Positions 30,327 through 38,019 are shown, counted from the stretch's first letter. The stretch: DNA of 38,190 bases from DASXBJ01 sp036491755 (GCA_036491755.1 DASXBJ010000020.1:1-38190), one strand, 5' to 3'. Made by a program: numbers and translations. Notes: generated by a model from the letters alone, not told the origin.

Positions 30327-31295
30327 GTGGTTCATCCGGTCGCCGAATGGTCGATTTGGCGGGCGTTTACAGGCTGGGTTGCCGAATCAGGGCTGACGCC
30401 GGAAGCTCCGGCCGACATGTTTCCGCGAAGTGCGCATCCCCCGGGCTTTGGCGGCGACTTCACAGTCGAGCAAGCTCGCCGTGCCGGTGTCACCTGGCGC
30501 CAGTTGCAGGGCGCCGCGTTCCGCCGCAGCGGTTTCGGCCGGTATCGCGTGGCGCACACGCCCGACGATGCAGCTGGACTCCTGCGCGCCATAGGCAGCT
30601 GGCTGCCTGCGAACGCAGTGTTTTCGGGGCGAACGGCTGCGTGGCTGCACGGCCTGTCGTTGCCAGGCGTTTCTCCCACCGAAGTCACCGTTCCGGATGC
30701 TTCCTGGCTCAGGCCTCGGCCTGGTCTTGCAGTCGTTCGAGCACACATCGCGGGCGACCAGACAGATGAGCAACTCGGCCTGCCCGTCACATCCGTCATG
30801 CGTACCCTTACGGATCTCGGACGGCGGGCCACCATCCAGGACGCCGTCGTCGCTTTCGATGAAGCCCTGCACCGCGGAATTGTCCGCCGCGAGCAGCTTG
30901 ATGGTGCGGTCCGTGCACTGACGCGAGCCAAGGGGATCGCACGCCTGCGCCGGGCGCTGGAGCTGTCGAATGACGCGGCCGAATCGCCCATGGAGACTCG
31001 GCTGCGGCTGGTCCTCGTTCTTTCCGGGCTCCCATGCCCGTCCGTTCAACCCAACATCGAGTCGCAAGGTCAATTCATCGCGCGGCCGGACCTCTTATAT
31101 GCCAAGGAGCGGCTGGCGATCGAATTCGACGGAGGTAACCACCGTGAGCGCCTGGTCGACGACAACCGGCGCCAAAACCGGTTGGTGAACGCCGGCTACA
31201 GGGTGCTGCGTTTCACGAGCTCAGACGTCCACGGCCGGCCCGATGCAATCGTGGCCGCAATCCGATCAGAACTACACGCACATTCGGCGGCTTAA
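30327..31295 (+). CDS. DUF559 / AbiEi-like domain protein
   Basis: About 322 residues. The N-terminal region (GGDFTVEQARRAGVTWRQLQ) and RSGFGRYRV resemble the winged-helix antitoxin-like domain of AbiEi-type proteins. The C-terminal part, with ESPMETRLRLVLVLSGLPCP, then RPDLLYAKERLAIEFDGGNH and VLRFTSSDVHGRPDAIVAAI, matches the DUF559/Vsr-like nuclease fold, including the Asp-(x)n-Glu-x-Asp-Gly catalytic pattern. No toxin partner is adjacent. The start is uncertain (GTG 30327, or ATG 30417). Its flanks carry imperfect direct repeats and it interrupts two F420-type neighbours, hinting at insertion. Confidence 0.75.
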   Translation: MVHPVAEWSIWRAFTGWVAESGLTPEAPADMFPRSAHPPGFGGDFTVEQARRAGVTWRQLQGAAFRRSGFGRYRVAHTPDDAAGLLRAIGSWLPANAVFSGRTAAWLHGLSLPGVSPTEVTVPDASWLRPRPGLAVVRAHIAGDQTDEQLGLPVTSVMRTLTDLGRRATIQDAVVAFDEALHRGIVRREQLDGAVRALTRAKGIARLRRALELSNDAAESPMETRLRLVLVLSGLPCPSVQPNIESQGQFIARPDLLYAKERLAIEFDGGNHRERLVDDNRRQNRLVNAGYRVLRFTSSDVHGRPDAIVAAIRSELHAHSAA

Positions 31296-31311
31296 TCATC
31301 GATCTTGCCGA
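31281..31311 (+). repeat. Imperfect direct repeat, right copy
   Basis: Same orientation as 30290-30320, 24 of 31 bases alike. It contains the stop codon of the DUF559-type gene. Confidence 0.45.
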
Positions 31312-31379
31312 TATCCCGTCGCTCAAATGGCCGCCGAATTGCATGCGGCCGGGGCGCTGGTTGGACCTGGAAGGCTCGT

Positions 31380-31892
31380 ATGCTCCACGCGATGGCTGAA
31401 TCACCGCCAACGATCCGGATCCCTCCCCGCGGAACCAAGGGCGGCGGCATGGGCTGGACCGCCCTGCTCATGAGGCTGGCCAAGCCGATCATCGACATGC
31501 AGATCTCTCGGTATCGCAAGAACGCCGGCGACGCGCCGCCCTTGATGATGGGTTTCCCCACAGTGCTCCTCACAACGGTCGGGGCCCGGACGGGGCAGGA
31601 GCGCACCCATGTACTCGGTGGATTCGCCGATGGCGCCGACGCCTGGTTGATCGTCGCCTCCAAGAGCGGCGCGCCGACCCACCCCGCCTGGTTCGTCAAC
31701 CTCGCCAAGAACCCTGACAAGGTGTGGCTGGAGGTCGGCAAGCGCAAGTTCAAAGCGCACGTCGACTCATTGCAGGGGGCCGCCCGCGAGGCGGCGTTCG
31801 AGCGCGTGGTGGCGGTCGCTCCGCAGTACGGCAAGTACCCGGTCAAGACCGACCGCGAGATCCCGGTGATCAGGATTACACCCGAAGCCTGA
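31380..31892 (+). CDS. Ddn-like deazaflavin (F420)-dependent oxidoreductase
   Basis: A 170-residue member of the F420H2-dependent nitroreductase (Ddn) family, a split beta-barrel. The family signature runs LLTTVGARTGQERTHVLGG, WLIVASKSGAPTHPAWFVNL, KNPDKVWLEVGKRKFKAHV, then APQYGKYPVKTDREIPVIRI. The Lys/Gly-rich loop and PAWFVNL line the F420 site in relatives. ATG 31380 is preceded by GGAAGG at five bases; ATG 31392 is an alternative. With the LLM and F420-reductase genes nearby it suggests the host makes F420. Confidence 0.9.
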   Translation: MLHAMAESPPTIRIPPRGTKGGGMGWTALLMRLAKPIIDMQISRYRKNAGDAPPLMMGFPTVLLTTVGARTGQERTHVLGGFADGADAWLIVASKSGAPTHPAWFVNLAKNPDKVWLEVGKRKFKAHVDSLQGAAREAAFERVVAVAPQYGKYPVKTDREIPVIRITPEA

Positions 31893-31906
31893 AGCGGCCG
31901 GCGAGA

Positions 31907-32002
31907 GGCGAGACATCCAGCGGAGTGCTGTTCATCACCTGGGATGAAGACGACGGCAGCGCCGACAACCGGGTGCGCACGCGGTCCAGGCTTCGGCGAT
32001 GA
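31907..32002 (+). pseudogene. Remnant of a phosphoesterase gene
   Basis: A short reading frame contains SGVLFITWDEDDGSADNRV, the conserved internal block of PF04185-type phosphoesterases/acid phosphatases (ITWDExDG and DNR). It then runs into unrelated RTRSRLRR and a TGA at 32000-32002. Neither the N-terminal block nor the C-terminal part is present nearby, so this is a decayed, truncated copy. It is not a piece of the intact phosphoesterase at 21120, whose equivalent block reads FLSWDDWGG. Confidence 0.6.
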
Positions 32003-32066
32003 GCGACCTCATTTAAGGCAGACAACTCGCCGGCCTTAACTCGTGATCGACCACCCAAATGCGAAG

Positions 32067-32095
32067 TTGCGGACCGAGCCGAATGCGGTTAGGAT
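32067..32095 (+). promoter_or_regulatory. Sigma70-like promoter of the secreted protein
   Basis: TTGCGG (32067-32072) and TAGGAT (32090-32095) are 17 bases apart. Transcription would start near 32102, leaving a leader of about 75 bases before ATG 32179. No riboswitch-like fold was recognised in the 176-base gap. Confidence 0.45.
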
Positions 32096-32178
32096 CGCCG
32101 GGCTCAGACAGGTTTGCGGAAGCTCGTGTGTCCGCCGCAAACCGTTGGAATCGGTCCGGAATGCGTGCGAGGTGGGGT

Positions 32179-34023
32179 ATGCGAGCAGGGAAACGGATCT
32201 TCGGTGTGGTCACTGGCGCCGCGATGTTCGGCGCGCTGTGCGTTGGAACACCGGTGGCGACTGTCGCGGCGGATGCATCACCGGGTGCGGCGGTGAATTT
32301 CACTTTCCAGCCCGGCCAGGCAGCGATCGTCGCCCACTACACGGTGAGCCCGGCCGGCCGTGGTGAAGGAAATGCCGTAGGCCGCGGGACAGAGCGAACC
32401 ATTACGCGATCGCCGAAGGGCGATCAGTCTCGCAACAGCAAGGTGGCCTCCGGCGGCGTGAACAGCGACAACAGCGTCGCGGACACCGCGCGGTCAGACA
32501 ACACCGGTACTCCCTCTGCAAGCGCGAGCTTCATCGGGCAGCAGGGTTCGGCGACCACCTGCTCCTACTTCGGGCCGGGCTGCAACCCGCCGGACATGGC
32601 GCTCGGCGCCTCACCCCAATTTGTGGTCCAGGGAGTTAACACCCAGTGGGAGGTCCTCGACACGAGTGGCCGCGTGCAAGCCGGGTTTCCGGTGAGCGCC
32701 CAGAACTTCTTCGGCGTGCCGAACGTGACCAACGCTAACGGCACTTCGTGTGACACGGCTCACCAGAGCCAGCCGTTCCTCAGCGACCCACGCGCTCTGT
32801 ACGATGCGGTCGACGGGCGTTTTTGGGCCGCCATGCTCCAGCTTGAGGGAGCGGGCGGAATCGCAATGGATTGCCCCTTCAAGACCGTCTACTACGTTTC
32901 GGTGAGCCAGACGAGCAATCCCAACGGCAAGTGGAACGTCTATGAATTCGACATGTCGATGGGCCGGCCCTTCAACGCCGACTACACACAGCTCGGGATC
33001 AACGGCCAGGCTGTGTACTTCTCCTCCAACATGTTCGCCAACAACGGCAACGGCTTCTACGCAGAGCTGTTCGAAGCCAACAAGGCAAAGATGGAGAAAG
33101 GTCAAGGCGGATTCACGGCTGATGGTTTCTTCAACCTCCAGGGCACAGGGCCAGGCACGAGCGCGGCGACAGGGCCTTTCCTCGCCGACACCGTGCAGCC
33201 GACCGTGAACCTGGACGCCAGCGCGGGCGCTGCCGAAGTCTTCGTCGACACGGTGGACGGACCAGACCTGCTGAACGGCCACTTCTGCGGGTTTACGGGC
33301 GGTGGCCTCGCTGACGCCTGCAGCGGATTGGTGGTGTGGAAGATGACGAACCCGACCGCCCACGACCACGGCGGGCCGGCTCCGACGTTGACCGCCACTT
33401 ATGAGCCGACCAAGCCGTTTGCCGTCAGCCCGGCGGCTGACCAGCCGAGCTGCAACCAGTGCATTGACGCCCTGGACCTGCGGATCACCGGCACCCCTGT
33501 CATCCGCAACGGCGTCATTTATGGAACCTGGGACACGGCCGTCAACAACCGCACCCAGGTCGTGCCCGGAATCGAGTGGGCACAGATCAGCCTCGCCGGT
33601 CTCGGCTCACAGGATTCATCGACCACGGGCTACTACAACTACAGCGGCGACGCCGCTGCGACCTTTGGCACTGTGATGCCAGACGCGCAAGGCAATGTGA
33701 CGATGGTCTTCGACCATATGAGCCAAACAGTCTTCCCGGAGATCCGGTACATCCAGAAGAGCGCCGATGGGAACTTCCACGGCGCCGGCGTCTTGCTCAA
33801 GGCAGGCGAATCGTCATACCGCCCCGAGCTGTGCGGTACGGCTGGCCTCCCCGTATGCCGGTGGGGTGACTACGAAGCCGCCTCGTTCGACGGCGCGGGC
33901 CACATCTGGATGGCCAGCCAGTACGCCAACCACTACAACGGCCTGACGACGCCACCCGCGTTCGGGCGCAACTGGGGCACGTGGATCGGAGCGATCAACA
34001 TCGGCGACAGCAACCACCAGTAA
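32179..34023 (+). CDS. Large secreted protein, probable beta-propeller
   Basis: About 614 residues from ATG 32179, which has a GAGGTGGGG purine run upstream; ATG 32161 is an alternative. A signal peptide is clear (AGKRIFGVVTGAAMFGALCVGTPVATVAADA). After a Ser/Asn/Arg-rich linker (about 60-120), the mature part is Trp/Tyr/Gly-rich with repeated blade-like strands: SDPRALYDAVDGRFWAAML, QLGINGQAVYFSSNMF, ALDLRITGTPVIRNGVIYGTW and CRWGDYEAASFDGAGHIWMASQY. Several cysteine pairs suggest disulfides. No catalytic motif recognised; I infer a sugar-, surface- or adhesion-type propeller only from composition. A terminator follows. Confidence 0.75.
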   Translation: MRAGKRIFGVVTGAAMFGALCVGTPVATVAADASPGAAVNFTFQPGQAAIVAHYTVSPAGRGEGNAVGRGTERTITRSPKGDQSRNSKVASGGVNSDNSVADTARSDNTGTPSASASFIGQQGSATTCSYFGPGCNPPDMALGASPQFVVQGVNTQWEVLDTSGRVQAGFPVSAQNFFGVPNVTNANGTSCDTAHQSQPFLSDPRALYDAVDGRFWAAMLQLEGAGGIAMDCPFKTVYYVSVSQTSNPNGKWNVYEFDMSMGRPFNADYTQLGINGQAVYFSSNMFANNGNGFYAELFEANKAKMEKGQGGFTADGFFNLQGTGPGTSAATGPFLADTVQPTVNLDASAGAAEVFVDTVDGPDLLNGHFCGFTGGGLADACSGLVVWKMTNPTAHDHGGPAPTLTATYEPTKPFAVSPAADQPSCNQCIDALDLRITGTPVIRNGVIYGTWDTAVNNRTQVVPGIEWAQISLAGLGSQDSSTTGYYNYSGDAAATFGTVMPDAQGNVTMVFDHMSQTVFPEIRYIQKSADGNFHGAGVLLKAGESSYRPELCGTAGLPVCRWGDYEAASFDGAGHIWMASQYANHYNGLTTPPAFGRNWGTWIGAINIGDSNHQ

Positions 34024-34034
34024 CTCGACTTTCT

Positions 34035-34066
34035 AAGGGCGGCGGGCTTGGTGGCCCGCCGTCCTT
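34035..34066 (+). terminator. Hairpin terminator
   Basis: A 13-bp stem (12 pairs matched) of AAGGGCGGCGGGC and GCCCGCCGTCCTT with a six-base loop starts 12 bases after the stop at 34023. The following ATCTTTGTTG is only moderately T-rich. It also overlaps the -10 element of the next gene. Confidence 0.7.
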
Positions 34067-34071
34067 ATCTT
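34066..34071 (+). promoter_or_regulatory. -10-like hexamer for HMG-CoA lyase
   Basis: TATCTT lies seven bases before GTG 34079, immediately after the terminator stem. Confidence 0.4.
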
Positions 34072-34078
34072 TGTTGCT

Positions 34079-34963
34079 GTGATCATCTGCGACGTCGGCC
34101 CGCGTGACGGTCTCCAGAACGAGGCGACGATCCTCTCCCCGGCGCTCCGCGCCGAGCTTTGCGACCGGCTCGCCGGCTCAGGACTCAAGCGCATGGAGGC
34201 CGCGAGCTTCGTCAACCCGAAGCTCGTCCCCCAGATGGCGGGCGCAGAGGAGGTCATGGGCGCGCTGCACAGAAAGCCCGGCGTCATCTATGCGGGCCTC
34301 GTGCTCAACGAGAAGGGCTATGACCGAGCCCTGGCGGCAGGCGCGGACGAGGTCCATTACGCGTTTGCGGCGACCGACGAGTTCGGCCGGCGCAACCAGA
34401 ACGCGACCACCGACGAAGGGCTGAAGACGGCGCTGGCACTGGTGGCGCGGGCAAGAGCCGACAGGATGCCGATCACAGTCACCCTCAGCGTGGCTTTCGG
34501 GTGTCCATTCGAAGGCCGGGTCGCGCCCGAGAAGGTCCTCGGCATCGTGGAGCGACTGATGGCGATTCCCGCCGATGAGATCTGCCTCGCTGACACCATC
34601 GGCGTCGGAGTCCCAACCCAGGTGCGTGAGCTCGTTCGCGGAGCCCGCAGCCTCGGCGCCACGGTCGGCGCCCACTTTCACAACACGCGAAACACGGGCT
34701 ACGCCAACGCGACAGCGGCCCTCGAGGAGGGCGTGGCGTCGCTGGACGCCTCCGTGGGCGGCGCCGGCGGATGCCCATTCGCTCCCAGGGCCACCGGCAA
34801 CATCGCGACCGAGGACCTCGACTACCTTCTGCGCGGAATGGGCATCGAGACCGGCATCGACCTGGATGCGTTGATCAAGGTGTCGGAGTGGCTGAGCGCG
34901 CAGCTGGGCAAAGAGCTGCCTGGCATGGTGGCACGCGCCGGTGACTTTCCAGGCGCCGGCTAG
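34079..34963 (+). CDS. mvaB: Hydroxymethylglutaryl-CoA lyase
   Basis: A 294-residue HMG-CoA lyase of the DRE-TIM family, cleaving HMG-CoA to acetoacetate and acetyl-CoA in leucine and ketone-body catabolism. Motifs: DVGPRDGLQNE (5-15, metal-binding Asp and catalytic Arg), SFVNPKLVPQMAGAEEVM, SVAFGCPFEGRV, DTIGVGVPTQV, HFHNTRNTGYANA (metal-binding His pair) and GGAGGCPFAPRATGN with the conserved active-site Cys. GTG 34079 gives an N-terminus starting directly at the first barrel strand, fitting a leaderless start. No other leucine-degradation gene is adjacent. Confidence 0.92.
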   Translation: MIICDVGPRDGLQNEATILSPALRAELCDRLAGSGLKRMEAASFVNPKLVPQMAGAEEVMGALHRKPGVIYAGLVLNEKGYDRALAAGADEVHYAFAATDEFGRRNQNATTDEGLKTALALVARARADRMPITVTLSVAFGCPFEGRVAPEKVLGIVERLMAIPADEICLADTIGVGVPTQVRELVRGARSLGATVGAHFHNTRNTGYANATAALEEGVASLDASVGGAGGCPFAPRATGNIATEDLDYLLRGMGIETGIDLDALIKVSEWLSAQLGKELPGMVARAGDFPGAG

Positions 34964-34965
34964 CG

Positions 34966-34971
34966 CACTAT
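34966..34971 (+). promoter_or_regulatory. -10-like hexamer for the nitrilase
   Basis: CACTAT lies seven bases before ATG 34979. It is a weaker match than most others. Confidence 0.3.
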
Positions 34972-34978
34972 TGGCGCC

Positions 34979-35938
34979 ATGCCCGCCAAGCAGCGATTGA
35001 GCCCCCACAAGGTAGCCGTCGTCCAGCATCCGCCGGTTACGCTGCACCGCCGGGAGACCCTTGCGCGCGGCGTCGAGCTGATGGAGCAGGCGGCCGACGC
35101 CGGCGCCCGGCTGGTCTCGTTTCCCGAGACGTGGCTGCCCGGGTACCCGGAGTGGCTGTGGCGGCTGCGGCCGGGCGCCGACTTTGGCCTGACCTCGGAG
35201 ATTCACGGCCGCCTGGTCGAAAACGCAATCGACTTGAAGGCGGGGGACTTAAAGCCCATGCAGACCGCCGCTCGGCGCTTGAAGCAGACCGTGTCGGTCG
35301 GGATTCACGAGCGGGACGGCGAGTTCAGCCGCGGCACGCTTTACAACACCGTTGTTCTGATCGGGCCGGACGGCGAGGTCCTGAACCGACACCGCAAGCT
35401 GATGCCGACCAACCCGGAGCGAATGGTGTGGGGGACGGGGGACGCCAGCGGGCTTCAGGTCGTCGAGACGCCGGTGGGGCGGATTGGCGGTCTGATCTGC
35501 TGGGAGAACTACATGCCGCTTGCCCGTTTCGCGCTGTTCGCGCAGGGTTGCGAGATCTACGTGGCGCCCACCTGGGACGAGGGCCCCACCTGGCTGGCCA
35601 CCATGCAGCACATCGCTGCTGAGGGCCGGTGCTGGGTGCTCGGCAACGGATGCGCGATGCGAGGTAAGGACATCCCGAAGGATTTTCCCAAGCGCAGCAC
35701 GCTATTTCCCGACCTGGAAACCTGGTACAACCCCGGCGACTCGGTGATCGTCGCCCCGGGCGGCCGGGTCGTGGCCGGTCCGCTGCACGAAAAGCACGGC
35801 ATCGTCTACGCGCAGTGCGATCCTGCCCGCGCCTCGGAGGCGAAGCGCACGCTGGACGTGGCCGGCCATTACGGGCGTCCGGACATCTTCAAGCTCGACG
35901 TCAGCCGGGAACCGCTGGCGCCGATCCAATTCACTTAG
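34979..35938 (+). CDS. Nitrilase / aliphatic amidohydrolase
   Basis: A 319-residue member of the nitrilase superfamily with the full catalytic triad: Glu50 in SFPETWLPGYPEW, Lys140 in HRKLMPTNPERMVWG, and Cys174 in GLICWENYMPLARFALF. The CWENYMPL and WGTGDASGL context is that of true nitrilases (nitrile to acid plus ammonia) rather than amidases or N-carbamoylases. It lies 15 bases after the HMG-CoA lyase gene on the same strand; a functional link is not evident. Natural substrate unknown. Confidence 0.9.
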   Translation: MPAKQRLSPHKVAVVQHPPVTLHRRETLARGVELMEQAADAGARLVSFPETWLPGYPEWLWRLRPGADFGLTSEIHGRLVENAIDLKAGDLKPMQTAARRLKQTVSVGIHERDGEFSRGTLYNTVVLIGPDGEVLNRHRKLMPTNPERMVWGTGDASGLQVVETPVGRIGGLICWENYMPLARFALFAQGCEIYVAPTWDEGPTWLATMQHIAAEGRCWVLGNGCAMRGKDIPKDFPKRSTLFPDLETWYNPGDSVIVAPGGRVVAGPLHEKHGIVYAQCDPARASEAKRTLDVAGHYGRPDIFKLDVSREPLAPIQFT

Positions 35939-35949
35939 ATGCTCCGCCT

Positions 35950-37476
35950 CTAGCGCCCGGTCGACTGCAGTCCGTATAGCGTCCCGAACTTTTGGTGCAC
36001 GTACGCGATCCAAGGCCCTGCGCTCAGGGGCTTGCCGGTCGCTCGTTCGAGCAGCTCGTTGGGCGTGAACTTGCGCCCATGCCGGTGCACGTTCTGATGC
36101 AGCCACGCCAGCAGCTCTCCAAATTCGCCCTTTTCGATCTGGACATCAAGGTCGGACACGTCCTCTCGAAGCCTGGCCATGAGCTGCGCGCCGATGAGGT
36201 TGCCCAGGGTGTACCCGGGAAAGACGCCGAAGCCGACTGACGACCAGTGAATGTCCTGCAGCACGCCTTCGCCGTCGTTTGGAACGTTGATCCCGAGGTA
36301 CGACTTCATGCGAGCGTTCCAGGCCTCCGGCAGATCCCTCACCTTCAATGTGCCCTCCAGCAGCTCGGTTTCGAGCTCGAATCGGAGCAGGACATGCATG
36401 TTGTAGGTCACCTCGTCCGCCTCGACGCGGATCAGCGAGGGGTACGAGCGGTTGACCGCTCTGTAAAAGGCCTCCTCGTCGACGCCTTGCAGAGGTTCTG
36501 GAAAGACCGATCGCAAGCTCGGATAGAAGTGCCGCCAGAAGGCCAGGCTGCGGCCGACGAGGTTCTCCCACAGCCGCGACTGCGACTCGTGGACGCCTGG
36601 CGACGCGCCGCTCCAAAGCGGGGTCCGGTCCAGGTTTTCTCCGATGCCCTGGCTGTACATGGCGTGCCCGGCCTCGTGGATGGATCCGAACAAACCCTCA
36701 TTGAAGAAATCACGTGAGACACGCGTCGTGATGCGAACGTCACCGGGTCCGAAGGCGGTTGAAAATGGATGCGTAGAGATGTCCTGGCGGCCACGATTCA
36801 GGTCGTAGCCCAGCCTCTTGACGACATCGACGGCATAGCGCAGCTGGAGATCGGGATCGAATCCGCGATGCAGGACGCGATCGTCGACGGCATCCGCGTT
36901 CCGTGCAATCTCCGCAATCAACGGCACCACGGCGTTCTTGATCTCGGCGAAGATCGTCTCGAGCTCGGCGGTTCTCATTCCGGGCTCGAAACGGTCGAGC
37001 AGCGCGTCGTAGGGCCGGTCCTCGTAACCCAACGCATCGGCCATTCGGCGGTTGAGCTCGACGTTCTTTTCTAGGTAGGGCGCGAACACCTTGAAATCGG
37101 CATCGTGCCGTGCTTTCTCCCAGTGGGGTCGCGCGGTCGAGCCGGCCGTGGCGATCTCGGACACCAGCTCAGAGGGCAGCCTGCGCTCCTGCTCATAGTC
37201 GCGCCTGGTGACGCGGACCAGGCTCGCCTCGTCGGAGTCGAAGGGCCGATTCGCAACCTCGCTTTCAAGAGCTTCGAGGAGGCGTCCGACCTCGTCGGAG
37301 ATTAGTCGGTCGTGCGACAGCGTCATGAGCGTCGAAAGCTGCTGGGCGCGGCCGGCCACGCCGCCAGGCGGCATGTTGGTCTCCTGGTCCCAGTCGAGCA
37401 CGGCCGCCGCGCGGCTCAGATCGGTGACCTCCGCCAGAATGTCCTTAAGTCGCTGCAGGTTGTCGCTCAAGTCCAC
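35950..37476 (-). CDS. M32-family metallocarboxypeptidase
   Basis: A 508-residue thermostable-carboxypeptidase-type (M32) enzyme removing C-terminal residues from peptides. The zinc site is HEAGH (267-271) in GSIHEAGHAMYSQGIGE, with the third ligand probably Glu297 in GVHESQSRLWENLVGR. Other family blocks: AAVLDWDQETNMPPGG near the N-terminus, VRITTRVSRDFFNEGLFG and YPSLIRVEADEVTYNMHVLLRFELE. Full length for the family (about 500). The GTG start has GAGAAT ten bases upstream and no Shine-Dalgarno sequence. It is divergent from tRNA-Arg. Confidence 0.94.
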   Translation of the reverse strand: MDLSDNLQRLKDILAEVTDLSRAAAVLDWDQETNMPPGGVAGRAQQLSTLMTLSHDRLISDEVGRLLEALESEVANRPFDSDEASLVRVTRRDYEQERRLPSELVSEIATAGSTARPHWEKARHDADFKVFAPYLEKNVELNRRMADALGYEDRPYDALLDRFEPGMRTAELETIFAEIKNAVVPLIAEIARNADAVDDRVLHRGFDPDLQLRYAVDVVKRLGYDLNRGRQDISTHPFSTAFGPGDVRITTRVSRDFFNEGLFGSIHEAGHAMYSQGIGENLDRTPLWSGASPGVHESQSRLWENLVGRSLAFWRHFYPSLRSVFPEPLQGVDEEAFYRAVNRSYPSLIRVEADEVTYNMHVLLRFELETELLEGTLKVRDLPEAWNARMKSYLGINVPNDGEGVLQDIHWSSVGFGVFPGYTLGNLIGAQLMARLREDVSDLDVQIEKGEFGELLAWLHQNVHRHGRKFTPNELLERATGKPLSAGPWIAYVHQKFGTLYGLQSTGR

Positions 37477-37485
37477 GCTCCCGGG

Positions 37486-37492
37486 TATTCTC
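37486..37492. promoter_or_regulatory. Overlapping divergent -10 elements (tRNA-Arg and M32 gene)
   Basis: TATTCTC reads TATTCT (37486-37491) on the plus strand, twelve bases before the tRNA. On the minus strand the same bases give GAGAAT (37492-37487), ten bases before GTG 37476. Confidence 0.35.
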
Positions 37493-37503
37493 GCAGCGCA
37501 GTC

Positions 37504-37579
37504 GCCCCGCTAGCTCAGTGGATAGAGCATCTGTCTTCTAAACAGAGGGTCGTGGGTTCGAATCCCGCGCGGGGCACCA
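37504..37579 (+). tRNA. tRNA-Arg (anticodon TCT), CCA encoded
   Basis: A complete cloverleaf: acceptor GCCCCGC/GCGGGGC, D-stem GCTC/GAGC, anticodon stem TCTGT/ACAGA with loop CTTCTAA (anticodon TCT, reading AGA/AGG), T-stem GTGGG/CCCGC (with one G-G mismatch at its end) and loop TTCGAAT. The discriminator is A at 37576 and CCA is encoded at 37577-37579. Confidence 0.96.
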
Positions 37580-37680
37580 TTCGAATTGAACTCAGGGGAA
37601 AAGTCCTCTGCGATGGGGTTGAAGATGGCGCAGCGTGAAGCTGCGAGCGCGATGGATCAGGCGTTCACCGGATAGGTTGC

Positions 37681-37686
37681 TACGCT
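37681..37686 (+). promoter_or_regulatory. -10-like hexamer for the 107-residue protein
   Basis: TACGCT lies seven bases before ATG 37694, with no Shine-Dalgarno sequence. Confidence 0.35.
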
Positions 37687-37693
37687 TCCCGCC

Positions 37694-38017
37694 ATGCCAA
37701 GCCGCACAGCTACGCCGCCCGCGCCGCTCTGGCGTTTGATGCTTGTCATCGTCGGCCTGTTCTGGATCCTCGCCGCTTTCGTGTTCGTGATCACGCAGTG
37801 GATCGCGCCAGCGCTGACGAGCGGCACTCCGACTGGAGCGACGAGCTTCAACTATGGCCAAGCCTTCGCGCCGTTCGTCAAGACGTTTGGCCTCGTCGTG
37901 GCGGGCGTGCTGGTCGTGCTCGGACCCTTTGCAGCGGTCTGGCAAGCACTGGTCCGTGGCGGCGAGGCCGTCATGGACAAGGCGCTAGGCAGTAGCAACC
38001 GGCGCGGTCGGCGGTAG
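37694..38017 (+). CDS. Small two-helix membrane protein, unknown function
   Basis: A 107-residue protein with two hydrophobic helices, about residues 13-36 (LWRLMLVIVGLFWILAAFVF) and 64-86 (FGLVVAGVLVVLGPFAAVW). A polar loop lies between them and an Arg-rich end (SSNRRGRR) follows, suggesting both termini are cytoplasmic. No family recognised. The next small gene begins two bases after its stop, so the two are very likely cotranscribed. Confidence 0.65.
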   Translation: MPSRTATPPAPLWRLMLVIVGLFWILAAFVFVITQWIAPALTSGTPTGATSFNYGQAFAPFVKTFGLVVAGVLVVLGPFAAVWQALVRGGEAVMDKALGSSNRRGRR

Positions 38018-38019
38018 GT

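Noticed and set aside
37630..37647. Short CGCAGC/GCTGCG hairpin after tRNA-Arg
   Set aside because: Six-bp stem without T-run; too weak to call a terminator.
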